From Clostridiales bacterium (GTDB lineage Bacteria; Bacillota; Clostridia; Oscillospirales; Oscillospiraceae), in NCBI GenBank assembly GCA_004553495.1, contig SFLE01000015.1, positions 1 to 34,192 of the forward strand: a stretch of 34,192 bases of DNA, in the 5' to 3' direction. Shown piece by piece: positions 23,488 to 30,941 of the stretch. The notes beneath the pieces were generated by a model. The model had not been told where the DNA came from and did not search any database. It worked only from the letters and a program-made list of their open reading frames with translations. Positions within the stretch are counted from its first letter, which is position 1; the number at the start of each line of letters is the position of its first letter. The translations under genes were made by a program, and so were the position numbers.

Positions 23488-24273
23488 ATGCTCAAGCTCG
23501 ATAAAATATCCAAAACTTTTAATCCCGGCACCGTCAACGAGAAATGCGCCATAAAAGAGCTCTCGCTCGATGTAAACGACGGCGATTTCATCACCATAAT
23601 CGGCGCAAACGGCGCGGGCAAGTCAACGCTGTTTAACGCAATCGCAGGCAGCTTCTACACCGACAGCGGCAGCATATCCCTCGACGGCAAGGACATCACC
23701 TTCATGCCCGAGCACAAGCGTGCGCGCATGATAGGCAGATTGTTTCAGGACCCCATGCGCGGCAGCGCGCCCGGCATGAGTATAGAGGAAAACCTCGCAA
23801 TGGCAGCGAAAAGCGGCGGCTGGTTCTCGCACATCACGAAAGCCGACCGCGCGCTGTTCCGCGAAAAGCTCTCGCTTCTGGAAATGGGGCTCGAGGATAG
23901 GCTCACCCAGCCGGTCGGACTGCTTTCGGGCGGTCAGCGTCAGGCGCTGACACTGCTCATGGCGACCATCGTTCCGCCGAAGCTTCTGTTGCTTGACGAG
24001 CACACCGCAGCACTCGACCCCGGCACAGCGGAGAAGGTGCTGGAGCTCACAAAGAGCATTGTCGCCGAGCACAAGATAACCTGCATGATGATAACGCACA
24101 ATATGCAGTCCGCGCTTGATCTCGGCAACCGCACGCTGATGATGGACAGAGGAAATGTCATCATGGATGTTTCCGGCGCTCAGCGCGACGGCATGACCGT
24201 TCAGGACTTCCTCGACCGCTTCAAAGCAGGCTCCGGAAAAGCCCTCGACAATGACCGCATGCTCTTAAACTGA
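23488..24273 (+). CDS. trpZ: Tryptophan ABC transporter ATP-binding protein TrpZ
   Basis: This is the ATPase of the right importer, 261 residues. Walker A GANGAGKST is near residue 39, with signature LLSGGQRQALTLL, Walker B LLLLDEHTAALDP and switch ITHNMQSA. I chose the ATG at 23488 because AAAGGCGG lies upstream and the permease stop ends at 23486; an in-frame GTG at 23479 would overlap the permease. Its closest relative in the window is the left-operon ATPase. Confidence 0.92.
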   Translation: MLKLDKISKTFNPGTVNEKCAIKELSLDVNDGDFITIIGANGAGKSTLFNAIAGSFYTDSGSISLDGKDITFMPEHKRARMIGRLFQDPMRGSAPGMSIEENLAMAAKSGGWFSHITKADRALFREKLSLLEMGLEDRLTQPVGLLSGGQRQALTLLMATIVPPKLLLLDEHTAALDPGTAEKVLELTKSIVAEHKITCMMITHNMQSALDLGNRTLMMDRGNVIMDVSGAQRDGMTVQDFLDRFKAGSGKALDNDRMLLN

Positions 24274-24277
24274 ATCC

Positions 24278-24322
24278 AAAATGAAAACGACCATGGATCA
24301 TCATCCATGGCCGTTTTCATTT
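24278..24322. terminator. Bidirectional terminator after trpZ
   Basis: A long near-perfect hairpin joins AAATGAAAACG-CCATGGAT with ATCCATGG-CGTTTTCATTT. It ends the trpXYZ transcript and overlaps the end of the convergent HTH gene at 24317. Confidence 0.85.
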
Positions 24323-24520
24323 ATCCGTTCTTCCGAGAATATAGTCAACACTTACATCATAGAAGTCAGCAAGTGCACAGAGCACCTGCGGCGGAACAAG
24401 CCGCTGACCGCTTTCGTAGTAGGCGTAGGTGCGCTGTGGAACATTTATTGCCTCACCCACCTGCTTCTGCGTGAGATCCGCGTCCTCGCGCAGGTCACGG
24501 ATCCGCTGATATTTTTGCAT
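24317..24520 (-). CDS. Cro/CI-type HTH transcriptional regulator
   Basis: This is a 67-residue protein that is essentially one XRE helix-turn-helix domain (LTQKQVGEAINVPQRTYAYYESGQR) with a short LCALADFYDVSVDYILGR continuation. This form is typical of small phage or plasmid-type repressors and of standalone clostridial regulators. It is divergent from two tiny ORFs. Two identical-type palindromes lie in the shared promoter region, so self-regulation is likely (inference). The ribosome site is weak. Confidence 0.88.
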   Translation of the reverse strand: MQKYQRIRDLREDADLTQKQVGEAINVPQRTYAYYESGQRLVPPQVLCALADFYDVSVDYILGRTDK

Positions 24521-24547
24521 GATTCATCACCGAATCCAGTATAATTT

Positions 24548-24585
24548 GAACAATTTGTTCTATTGATATTTTGAACATATTGTTC
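24548..24585. promoter_or_regulatory. Pair of GAAC-N5-GTTC operators with divergent promoter
   Basis: Two 13-bp palindromes, GAACAATTTGTTC (24548-24560) and GAACATATTGTTC (24573-24585), are 25 bp apart centre to centre. The second fills the spacer of a plus-strand promoter (TTGATA 24563-24568, TAAAAT 24586-24591). They are the likely binding sites of the adjacent HTH regulator. Confidence 0.65.
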
Positions 24586-24611
24586 TAAAATATACTTGAG
24601 GAGGTGATACT

Positions 24612-24749
24612 ATGCCCAATTTTGAAGAAATGTACTACACAATGGTGAGAGCTTCCGAAGCAGCTATCAAAATCATCATAGAAGCACAGCAGAAATGCGA
24701 GGAAATGTACATCTCGCAGCCGGAGCAGCAGGTCGAGCATGAGCCATGA
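24612..24749 (+). CDS. Small 45-residue protein divergent from the HTH regulator
   Basis: This is a 45-codon ORF with an excellent ribosome site (AGGAGGTGAT). The predicted product, starting MPNFEEMYYTMVRASEAAI, is an amphipathic helix with an acidic, Gln-rich tail. It is read from the operator-bearing promoter at 24563-24591. I do not recognise a family. Its position resembles the first lytic or excision ORF opposite a repressor in small mobile elements. Confidence 0.6.
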   Translation: MPNFEEMYYTMVRASEAAIKIIIEAQQKCEEMYISQPEQQVEHEP

Positions 24750-24867
24750 GAATATGAGAACAACTATTGTTCGTATCGCCGTTGCGGCATCCGAGTCGGT
24801 TTTCCTGATGCCGCATTTAGCCAGTATTGAGGTCACTCACGACAGCAACGCACAAAAGCCCCAATAA
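24739..24867 (+). CDS. Possible 42-residue overlapping ORF
   Basis: This frame starts 11 bases before the end of the preceding small ORF, in another frame, and ends just before a terminator. Overlap and placement suggest translational coupling. The start context is weak, and the protein is not recognised. Confidence 0.3.
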   Translation: MSHENMRTTIVRIAVAASESVFLMPHLASIEVTHDSNAQKPQ

Positions 24868-24881
24868 TGATAAAAGCAAAA

Positions 24882-24902
24882 AACCGCCCCTCTGGGCGGT
24901 TT
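24882..24902. terminator. Bidirectional terminator between small ORFs and cstA
   Basis: AACCGCCC pairs with GGGCGGTT (loop CTCT) with A and T runs on the two sides. It serves the small plus-strand ORFs and the convergent cstA gene. Confidence 0.88.
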
Positions 24903-24921
24903 TTTTATGCGGTTTTTAAAC

Positions 24922-26400
24922 TTACGCGAGCTTGATTTTAGCAGCGCGCTTTTTGCCGTACATGATGATGCCGACGAGGTACACGACTGCGCACACGGTG
25001 CCGATGATATAGGCAGCGTTCCAAGGCATGTTGAAGCCTATCTCGGCGTTCATTATGTAGGTGATGGTGATAAAGGCGTAGAACGCGCCGGGAATAAGCG
25101 GCATCCATACCCACTTGGACTTGCCGTTTTCAAACATCCACACAGCGATGCAGACGAATGCGAACAGTGCGAGAGTCTGGTTTGCCCATGCGAAGTAGCG
25201 CCAAAGGATCTGGAAGCCTGCGGGACTGGACTTTGCCCAGACGAGGATGCCCGCGACGAGTGCGAAGATAACCGCCGATAAAGCAAGGCGCTTGCCGTTG
25301 GTGTCCTGCTTGATGTGCAGAGAATCGGCAATGGACATACGCAGTGCGCGCAGCGCGGTGTCGCCGGAGGTTATCGGCAGAACGATAACGCCGAGCAGAG
25401 CGATTATGCCGCCTACCGGTCCGAGGATGTCCTTGCAGACGATGCCGACGGTCTTGGTAGCAAGGGCTGCTACAGGCTCCTGAAGGCCGAGGTTGTAAAC
25501 GCCCATTGCACCGGCTGCCCATACCATTGCTATGAAGCCCTCAAGGATCATCATGTTGTAGAAGGTATTGCGTCCCTGGCGCTCGCTCTTCATGGTGCGG
25601 GAGATGATAGCCGTCTGGGTGGAATGGAAGCCGGACAGTATGCCGCAGGCGACGGTAACGAAGAATATCGGGAAGAAGTGACCGCCTGCAAAATATTCAC
25701 TGTAGTTGAAAACGCCCTGATAGCTCCAGACATTGTTCCAGACCTCGATGAGAGGATAGCCCTTTACGAACAGCCCGATGAAAATACCGATAGCCGAGAA
25801 CAGCAGAATGCCGCCGAATATCGGGTAGATACGGCCGATGATCTTGTCGATGGGGAATACGGTCGCAACGAGGTAGTACAGGAAGATAACGCCGTAGATG
25901 ACCCATGTGGAAACTGCGGTAGCGTCGCCCGAGAAGTTAAACATCTGAGTTGCGGCAATATCGCCGGGGGTATAGATAAACACTGCGCCGACAAGCAGCA
26001 GAAGCAGGCATACAAATACATTGTATACGCTAAAAACACCCTTGTTGGTGTACTTTTTGACCATGTCTGGCATCTGTGAGCCGCCGTCGCGCAGGCAGAT
26101 CATGCCGGAGAAATAGTCGTGCATCGCGCCGCCGATGACATTGCCGATGGGGATGGTGATAAACGCGATGGGTCCGAAAAGAATGCCCTGTATGGGGCCG
26201 AGGATCGGTCCCGTTCCGGCAATGTTCAGAAGATTTATCAGGCTGTTCTTCCAGCCCTTCATGGGTACATAGTCAACTCCGTCGTTTTTCGTGTAAGCCG
26301 GAGTTTGACGATCATCGGGTCCGAAAACCTTCTCACAGAGCTTGCCGTAAAGTGCGGCTCCGCCGAAGAGCATGACCAGACCGATTATAAAAGTTACCAT
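24922..26400 (-). CDS. cstA: CstA-family carbon starvation protein (pyruvate/peptide transporter)
   Basis: This is a multi-spanning inner membrane transporter of the CstA/BtsT family; characterised members take up pyruvate or peptides. The 492-residue protein has about 12 or more hydrophobic helices, the family motif NIAGTGPILGPIQGILFGP near residue 60 and AMHDYFSGMICLRDGG near 92. It is the short clostridial form (E. coli CstA is about 700). AGGAGGG lies before the ATG. The leader contains nested inverted repeats that may control it (26414-26480). Confidence 0.92.
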   Translation of the reverse strand: MVTFIIGLVMLFGGAALYGKLCEKVFGPDDRQTPAYTKNDGVDYVPMKGWKNSLINLLNIAGTGPILGPIQGILFGPIAFITIPIGNVIGGAMHDYFSGMICLRDGGSQMPDMVKKYTNKGVFSVYNVFVCLLLLLVGAVFIYTPGDIAATQMFNFSGDATAVSTWVIYGVIFLYYLVATVFPIDKIIGRIYPIFGGILLFSAIGIFIGLFVKGYPLIEVWNNVWSYQGVFNYSEYFAGGHFFPIFFVTVACGILSGFHSTQTAIISRTMKSERQGRNTFYNMMILEGFIAMVWAAGAMGVYNLGLQEPVAALATKTVGIVCKDILGPVGGIIALLGVIVLPITSGDTALRALRMSIADSLHIKQDTNGKRLALSAVIFALVAGILVWAKSSPAGFQILWRYFAWANQTLALFAFVCIAVWMFENGKSKWVWMPLIPGAFYAFITITYIMNAEIGFNMPWNAAYIIGTVCAVVYLVGIIMYGKKRAAKIKLA

Positions 26401-26413
26401 GCTGTTTTCCCTC

Positions 26414-26480
26414 CTAAAATAGTAACAGTGATTTTCGGCGCACGGACCGTTCCGTGCCGCCTGTCTGCTTGCTATTTTAG
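26414..26480 (-). promoter_or_regulatory. Nested inverted repeats in the cstA leader
   Basis: CTAAAATAG (26414-26422) and CTATTTTAG (26472-26480) form a 9-bp outer stem. An inner hairpin GCACGGA-CCGT-TCCGTGC lies at 26440-26457. On the mRNA the 3' outer arm runs directly into the AGGAGG of cstA, so folding could hide the ribosome site. Alternatively these are operator sequences. Confidence 0.5.
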
Positions 26481-26499
26481 TGTCAAAGTGTGTTAAATA

Positions 26500-26528
26500 T
26501 CTATATCAAGAAAATGCGGGTGCGTTAA
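26500..26528 (-). promoter_or_regulatory. Possible cstA promoter
   Basis: TTAACG (26523-26528), a 17-base spacer and TATAGA (26500-26505) on the minus strand would give a leader of about 90 bases that includes both inverted-repeat arms. The match is modest. The region 26529-26639 is AT-rich and holds no gene. Confidence 0.4.
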
Positions 26529-26639
26529 TAATTTGTTAATATTCATAGTTTTTTCATAATTCGTGTTCTGTCGATATACCTCGCGCAGAATTTGCACACT
26601 TATCGCCGCTTTTTGCATATTGCGGGCAGGTCACATCAC

Positions 26640-26668
26640 TTGACAGTGTATTTTGGTACAAATATAAT
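26640..26668 (+). promoter_or_regulatory. Consensus promoter of the zinc-ribbon tandem
   Basis: TTGACA (26640-26645), exactly 17 bases, TATAAT (26663-26668). The leader that follows has a hairpin CCGCAC-TCA-GTGCGG (26687-26701) followed by TCATTTTTTG, which could be an attenuator. Confidence 0.85.
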
Positions 26669-26727
26669 TATATTGTTTAAATTTTTCCGCACTCAGTGCG
26701 GTCATTTTTTGAAAGGCGGTCTATTTT

Positions 26728-27450
26728 ATGAATCCCATCGTCCTTGTGCTTGTCACATTTGTCGTTTATTCCCTCATCCCGCTCATAATTGCTTACTCAA
26801 CAAAAGAGCCCATACAGGCAAAGAAGTATCAGAACTATTGCTTTGGCGGCAACCTCGTGGTATTCGTGATCTTTGTCATAATCAATTCGAGCAATTCCGG
26901 TGGAGCCGCCGCCTATAATGCGGGTTATCTTATCGGTTACAATGCCGCGCCCTATGCTCTGTGGACCGCCGTCGGCTGTGCTATCGGCTCCTCTGCGCTC
27001 AAGAAAAAGGGCCTGTATATAAAAAAGGGCGAAACCGCTCCCACTAACAACGCTAATAATAACAATAATACCGTCACCTTCACCGGCAACGCGCAGCAGT
27101 ACAGCGCTCCTCAGCAGCCTGCTTCCGCCGCTAAGCCGCAGTACAACAACTACAATTCTCAGCAGCAGTATAACAGCAACAGCCAGCAGCAGTACAGCGC
27201 TCCTCAGCAGCCTGCTTCCACCGCTAAGCCGCAGTACGATAACTACAAGCCTCAGCAGTATAACAGCAACAGCCAGCAGCACAGCGCTCCTCAGCCCCAG
27301 CAGCAGTATAACAGCGGCTATGCCCAGCAGCAGTACCGTGCTCAGCCTCAGTCCGCCGCGCCCAAGTTCTGCTCTCAGTGCGGCAGTCAGCTCGCCCCCG
27401 GCAGCCGTTTTTGCAGCAATTGCGGCGCAGATACATCTGCAAACCGTTAA
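26728..27450 (+). CDS. Two-helix membrane protein with Q/N/Y-rich repeats and C-terminal zinc ribbon
   Basis: The function is unknown. The 240-residue protein has two transmembrane segments (about 5-23 and 33-52), a further hydrophobic glycine/alanine-rich stretch to residue 90, and a Lys-rich KKKGLYIKKGE motif. A roughly 110-residue low-complexity stretch of Gln, Asn, Tyr, Pro and Ser follows, built from imperfect repeats. It ends in a four-cysteine zinc ribbon (CSQCGSQLAPGSRFCSNCG). Zinc-ribbon plus transmembrane proteins are common in Firmicutes; the prion-like linker is unusual. GAAAGGCGG precedes the ATG. It is the first member of a tandem duplication. Confidence 0.8.
   Translation: MNPIVLVLVTFVVYSLIPLIIAYSTKEPIQAKKYQNYCFGGNLVVFVIFVIINSSNSGGAAAYNAGYLIGYNAAPYALWTAVGCAIGSSALKKKGLYIKKGETAPTNNANNNNNTVTFTGNAQQYSAPQQPASAAKPQYNNYNSQQQYNSNSQQQYSAPQQPASTAKPQYDNYKPQQYNSNSQQHSAPQPQQQYNSGYAQQQYRAQPQSAAPKFCSQCGSQLAPGSRFCSNCGADTSANR
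27094..27350 (+). repeat. In-frame direct repeats in the low-complexity linker
   Basis: A unit starting CAGCAGTACAGCGCTCCTCA begins at 27094 and again at 27187 (93-base period, 31 codons), with a third partial copy from 27274. The third copy resembles the single copy near 28038 in the neighbouring paralogue. Differences are a few bases, so the repeats are young or homogenised. Confidence 0.85.
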
Positions 27451-27481
27451 GCCACATATCTCTTGAAAGACGGTCTGTTTT

Positions 27482-28207
27482 ATGGACAATCCCGCAGCAT
27501 TTGTAATATCAATTATTGCGTCGGCTGTTATTCTCTCGATCATCCCTCTCCTTATAGCTGTCTGCATAAAATCGTACATAACCGAAACAAAGTACTGGTT
27601 ATACTGCCTTTTGGGTAACTTCGTGCTGGAGATCGCTGTCACTTTGATCCTTCAGGCAGACCTGTCGTCATTCAGGCCGTTTGCGCTTGTGCTTTGGACG
27701 AGCGTCGGCAGCTTGATAGGCTCGAAGATCCTCAAGAAAAAAGGGCTGTATCTCAAAAAGGGAGAGGTTCCTCCTGACGGCAGTGCGAACATTTCCGGTT
27801 CGGTCACATCCTCCGCAACACCGCAGGATAAGGTCGCGTCGCTTATGAAGATCTATTCCACCAAGACCGATGCCGACCTGCAAAATATACTCACCGGCGG
27901 CTATACTCAGGAGGCAAAGTTCGCCGCTCAGGAGCTTCTCAATCAGCGCCGCGGTGTGCATCAGAGCCAGCCTTACCGTCCGGCTCAGCAGCCGCAGTAT
28001 GACAACCATAGCTCGCAGCTGTATACCAACTATGGTCAGCAGTACAGCGCACCTCAGCCTCAGCAGCAGTATAACGGCGGCTATGCCCAGCAGCAATACA
28101 GCGCCCGCCCTCAGCCCGCCGCCCCGAAGTTCTGCACAAGGTGCGGCAGTCAGCTCACCGCCGGCAGCCGTTTTTGCAGCAACTGCGGAGCAGATACAAC
28201 AAAATAA
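27482..28207 (+). CDS. Paralogous membrane protein with Q/Y-rich linker and zinc ribbon
   Basis: This is the second copy of the tandem, 241 residues. It has two to three N-terminal hydrophobic segments, the shared KKKGLYLKKGE motif, and a C-terminal zinc ribbon CTRCGSQLTAGSRFCSNCG nearly identical to copy one. Unlike copy one it carries an inserted helical segment (about 118-158, VASLMKIYSTKTDADLQNIL and AAQELLNQRR) before a shorter Gln/Tyr-rich linker. The ribosome site region (GAAAGACGGTCTGTTTT) closely copies that of the first gene, so the duplication included the translation start. Confidence 0.8.
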   Translation: MDNPAAFVISIIASAVILSIIPLLIAVCIKSYITETKYWLYCLLGNFVLEIAVTLILQADLSSFRPFALVLWTSVGSLIGSKILKKKGLYLKKGEVPPDGSANISGSVTSSATPQDKVASLMKIYSTKTDADLQNILTGGYTQEAKFAAQELLNQRRGVHQSQPYRPAQQPQYDNHSSQLYTNYGQQYSAPQPQQQYNGGYAQQQYSARPQPAAPKFCTRCGSQLTAGSRFCSNCGADTTK

Positions 28208-28210
28208 GGC

Positions 28211-28242
28211 TTACCCCCTCAGGCATTGTGCTGAGGGGGTAA
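28211..28242 (+). terminator. Terminator-like hairpin after the zinc-ribbon tandem
   Basis: TTACCCCCTCAG pairs perfectly with CTGAGGGGGTAA (12 bp, 8-base loop). The T run is poor, so it may act as a terminator or a 3' stabiliser. Confidence 0.6.
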
Positions 28243-28275
28243 TTTACGCGGCTTATCGTGGGAAATCCACAACCG

Positions 28276-28302
28276 TTGGCTCCCTTTACGCGAGGGAGCC
28301 AA
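28276..28302. repeat. Palindromic repeat, copy 1
   Basis: TTGGCTCCCT and AGGGAGCCAA form a perfect 10-bp palindrome around TTTACGCG-type loop bases. A degenerate copy lies at 29830-29856 in the opposite direction. The two bracket a pair of gene remnants. It resembles the dispersed GGCTCCCT/AGGGAGCC palindromes I recall from gut Clostridia. Confidence 0.5.
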
Positions 28303-28344
28303 GGGCGCACAAGTTTATGCATCGCTGCTGAACGCAAATGCGCC

Positions 28345-28374
28345 TTGTGTTTGATAAATTGTATATGTTATAAT
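28345..28374 (+). promoter_or_regulatory. Possible promoter upstream of the 28471 remnant
   Basis: TTGTGT (28345-28350), an 18-base spacer and a perfect TATAAT (28369-28374). The remaining bases from 28243 to 28470 hold only the palindrome noted at 28276. Confidence 0.45.
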
Positions 28375-28470
28375 GTGTCCAAAAAGTGCGGATATTTGCC
28401 GATTTCAGTCGTTTGCAAGCAGCAATGAACGGCTCTTTAATACCTGTTAAGCAAATTTAAGGGAGGGATA

Positions 28471-29058
28471 ATGTATCTTGGCAGGAACAGCTTTTCCGAG
28501 ATTGCCGACGCTCCGCTTATGCAGTACACCATTGTGCAGGTGGTTTTCTGGCTGGCTCACTTCGCCGCCGTTTATTCGTTTGCAGGTACGATCATTGTTA
28601 ATATGGGCGAAAATGTGCTGTCTCGGCTGCGGCTTCTCATGTCCCGCCGCGGTGAGCTCGTTGTTATTTACGGAATAAACGACAACTCTGTTTCTCTTAC
28701 CAAAACGCTTAGCGAAAAGCCGAACACCTCGATCTTCTTCATAGGCAAGGCAGCGGATGCGGATCGGGATATGATCCGTTCTCTCGGATGCTCACTGTAT
28801 GAAAACGATGACGACCTGATACCAACTCCGAAGGTTCTGAAAAAAATGGGCGTAAAAAGCAACCGTAAGCTTACGCTCTATTGTATTCAGGACTCAAAAT
28901 CCCAAAACATCTTTTTCGCCGATGCCTTCATGAAAGCCATGGAGAAAGTCGGCTGCGACCCGCAAAAGACAAGACTCGTCATCGGCGGATATGAGGAAGC
29001 AATAGGCAATCGTTTTCAGGTGCTGGCCGGTGAATGGAATATCCGTCTTATAATGTAG
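28471..29058 (+). pseudogene. Truncated membrane protein with TrkA-N-like nucleotide-binding domain
   Basis: The 195-residue frame has one transmembrane helix (about 17-45) and then a Rossmann-like domain starting LVVIYGINDNSVSLTK, as in RCK/TrkA-N domains of ion-channel regulators. It stops abruptly after FQVLAGEWN, mid-domain, where the sequence changes to an unrelated beta-rich frame. The N terminus may also be incomplete, although GGGAGGG lies before the ATG. I interpret it as the surviving front of a longer gene cut by a deletion near 29040. The exact family is not certain. Confidence 0.6.
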
Positions 29059-29801
29059 CCTGCAATAACGCCGGTGTTACGAGCACTCCCGCGCGCTGGT
29101 TTGCCGGAGTATATGACCTCGGCTCGGGAGAATGCAGCTATCAGAGCGATATGCTTTTGGGTGAGACCTATAATTCCTTCGGCTTCTCAAAGGGCAGCGA
29201 CCTCGTATTTATGGACGCAAAAACCGGAGAGATCAAGACTACCGGACTTTCCTCGTCCTTTGGTTCATCGGGTTCGAGCTGCACAGTTCTGCCTGCTCAG
29301 GGCAATAATGTCATAGTATATGACGGCAATACGGAGCTTGTTATCTATGACGCGGAAAAACGAGCTTTCGTTGACTCGATCAAAGTCGCACGGGGAAGTA
29401 AAATTGCTCTTCTCGGGGACAAAACGGAGCTTATCGCCGCCCGCGAGGAGGCCTTGTTGCTGTACGATCTGCAAACCGGAGAGCTGACAAGCCAGCTCGA
29501 TGTCCCATATACGATCAGTGAAATCATTACAGACTCCGGAAACGACGCATTTGCCGTTTATGTCGGCGGGGGCTATTCCAGCGAAAATGACAACGGATGG
29601 TTCCTCGGCGGATGGTATCTCATTTCCGTAGATGAAAACCGTGATATATATTTGACCGCTTTTATATCCAGAACCAGCGCTTATGGATCCATCAGTCCGT
29701 CCGGCGGGGAAATAATCTCCGGATCAGCCTCAGAAAGCTTTGAGTTCATGCGGGTGCTGAGCTTTGAAGAGCTTGTGCGCAAGGCATCCCTCCTCAAATA
29801 A
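29043..29801 (+). pseudogene. C-terminal fragment of a beta-propeller-like protein
   Basis: An open frame of about 250 codons with repeating short strands (VFMDAKTGEIKTTGL, VIVYDGNTELVIYD, ALLLYDLQTGELTSQL) resembles WD40/PQQ-type propeller blades. There is no ribosome site before the first ATG at 29034, which lies inside the preceding frame. The expected front of such a protein (signal or membrane anchor) is missing. It is probably the tail end of a gene fused by deletion to the remnant upstream. Confidence 0.55.
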
Positions 29802-29829
29802 TTTCCCCATGGATCTTGCAGATTTTGCC

Positions 29830-29856
29830 GGTGCCCTTGCGTAAAGCGGAGCCAAG
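29830..29856. repeat. Degenerate palindromic repeat, copy 2
   Basis: Read on the minus strand it gives TTGGCTCCGCTTTACGC followed by AAGGGCACC, matching the 28276-28302 element at about 20 of 25 positions but with a spoiled palindrome. Confidence 0.4.
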
Positions 29857-29942
29857 GGGTGCACTGACGGGGCGCGGCAGTTTTATTGCTTCCTCCGCGC
29901 CCTCCAGTCGGGATGCCGCAATGCAGTTTTGGGGGTGATGCA

Positions 29943-30938
29943 ATGCCTTTTGAGATAGTTCGCAACGATATAACAAAAGTACCCGTGGATGCCATCGTAA
30001 ACGCAGCCAACGAGTCGCTGCTCGGCGGCGGAGGTGTGGACGGCTGCATCCACCGCGCGGCAGGTCCGCAGCTTGCGGAGGAGTGCCGCGCACTCGGCGG
30101 CTGCAGTGCCGGCAGCGCCAAGATCACCGGAGCGTACCGCCTGCCGTGCAGGTATGTGATCCACACCGTCGGTCCGGTATGGAACGGCGGAGATCACGGC
30201 GAGCGCGAGCTGCTCGCGTCCTGCTACCGGTCGAGCCTTGCGCTGGCAAAGGAGCACCGCTGCGGCACGGTCGCGTTCCCGCTCATCTCCTCCGGTGCCT
30301 TCGGCTTCCCCAAGGATGAGGCGCTGCGCATTGCGGTGGACACCATCGGCGAGTTCCTGGTGGAAAACGACATGACGGTGTACCTCGTCATTTTCGACCG
30401 CAAGGCGTATCAGATAAGCGCCGCGCTGTTTGCGGACATCGCCGAGTACATCGACGACCGCTATGTTGACGAGCACACCGATCTTATGCGCGGATCGGTG
30501 CGCATGGCAGCCGTCCGAAAAGGCGTTTGCGGGAATGCCGCGCCGGTTCCCATGAAGGTTCCGCCCGAGCGCAGTCTTGACGATCTGCTGAAGCATCTCG
30601 ATGCCGGATTTTCGGAAACGCTTCTGAAGCTCATCGACCGCAGCGGGAAAAAGGATTCCGAGATATACAAGCGGGCGAATGTGGACCGCAAGCTGTTTTC
30701 AAAGATCCGCAGCAATCCTGACTACAAGCCCTCCAAGTCCACCGCCATCGCCTTTGCCATCGCGCTTGAGCTTGATCTGGACGAGACCCGCGACCTTATG
30801 TCCCGCGCGGGCTATGCGCTCAGCGCCAGCAGCAAGTTCGATGTCATCATCGAGTATTTCATAAAGCAGAAAAATTACAATATTTTTGAGATAAACGAGG
30901 CTCTGTTCGCCTTTGACCAAAGCCTGTTGGGAGCGTGA
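29943..30938 (+). CDS. Macrodomain protein with C-terminal helical domain
   Basis: This is a predicted ADP-ribose-binding and probably O-acetyl-ADP-ribose-deacetylating protein. The N-terminal macrodomain (about 1-170) has Asn20-Ala-Ala-Asn23 and the GGGGVDGCIH loop, and FPLISSGAFGFP as the second phosphate loop. A helical C-terminal domain (about 205-331, SGKKDSEIYKRANVDRKLFS and onward) looks like an HTH-type module; this fusion is known in Firmicutes. I chose the ATG at 29943 (331 residues) because GGGGGTGAT lies upstream. The next gene starts 3 bases after the stop. Confidence 0.9.
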   Translation: MPFEIVRNDITKVPVDAIVNAANESLLGGGGVDGCIHRAAGPQLAEECRALGGCSAGSAKITGAYRLPCRYVIHTVGPVWNGGDHGERELLASCYRSSLALAKEHRCGTVAFPLISSGAFGFPKDEALRIAVDTIGEFLVENDMTVYLVIFDRKAYQISAALFADIAEYIDDRYVDEHTDLMRGSVRMAAVRKGVCGNAAPVPMKVPPERSLDDLLKHLDAGFSETLLKLIDRSGKKDSEIYKRANVDRKLFSKIRSNPDYKPSKSTAIAFAIALELDLDETRDLMSRAGYALSASSKFDVIIEYFIKQKNYNIFEINEALFAFDQSLLGA

Positions 30939-30941
30939 AAC

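Noticed and set aside
24548..24585. GAAC...GTTC palindromes as LexA (SOS) boxes.
   Set aside because: The Firmicute LexA box has four bases between GAAC and GTTC; here both copies have five, and the adjacent HTH gene is a better partner.
27094..27350. Direct repeats as a CRISPR array.
   Set aside because: They are in frame within a coding region, contiguous without unique spacers, and encode a Gln/Tyr-rich linker.
28471..29801. One intact gene split only by a frameshift.
   Set aside because: The two frames encode unrelated folds (Rossmann-like versus propeller-like) and the first ends mid-domain, so a deletion junction is more likely; it cannot be fully excluded from sequence alone.
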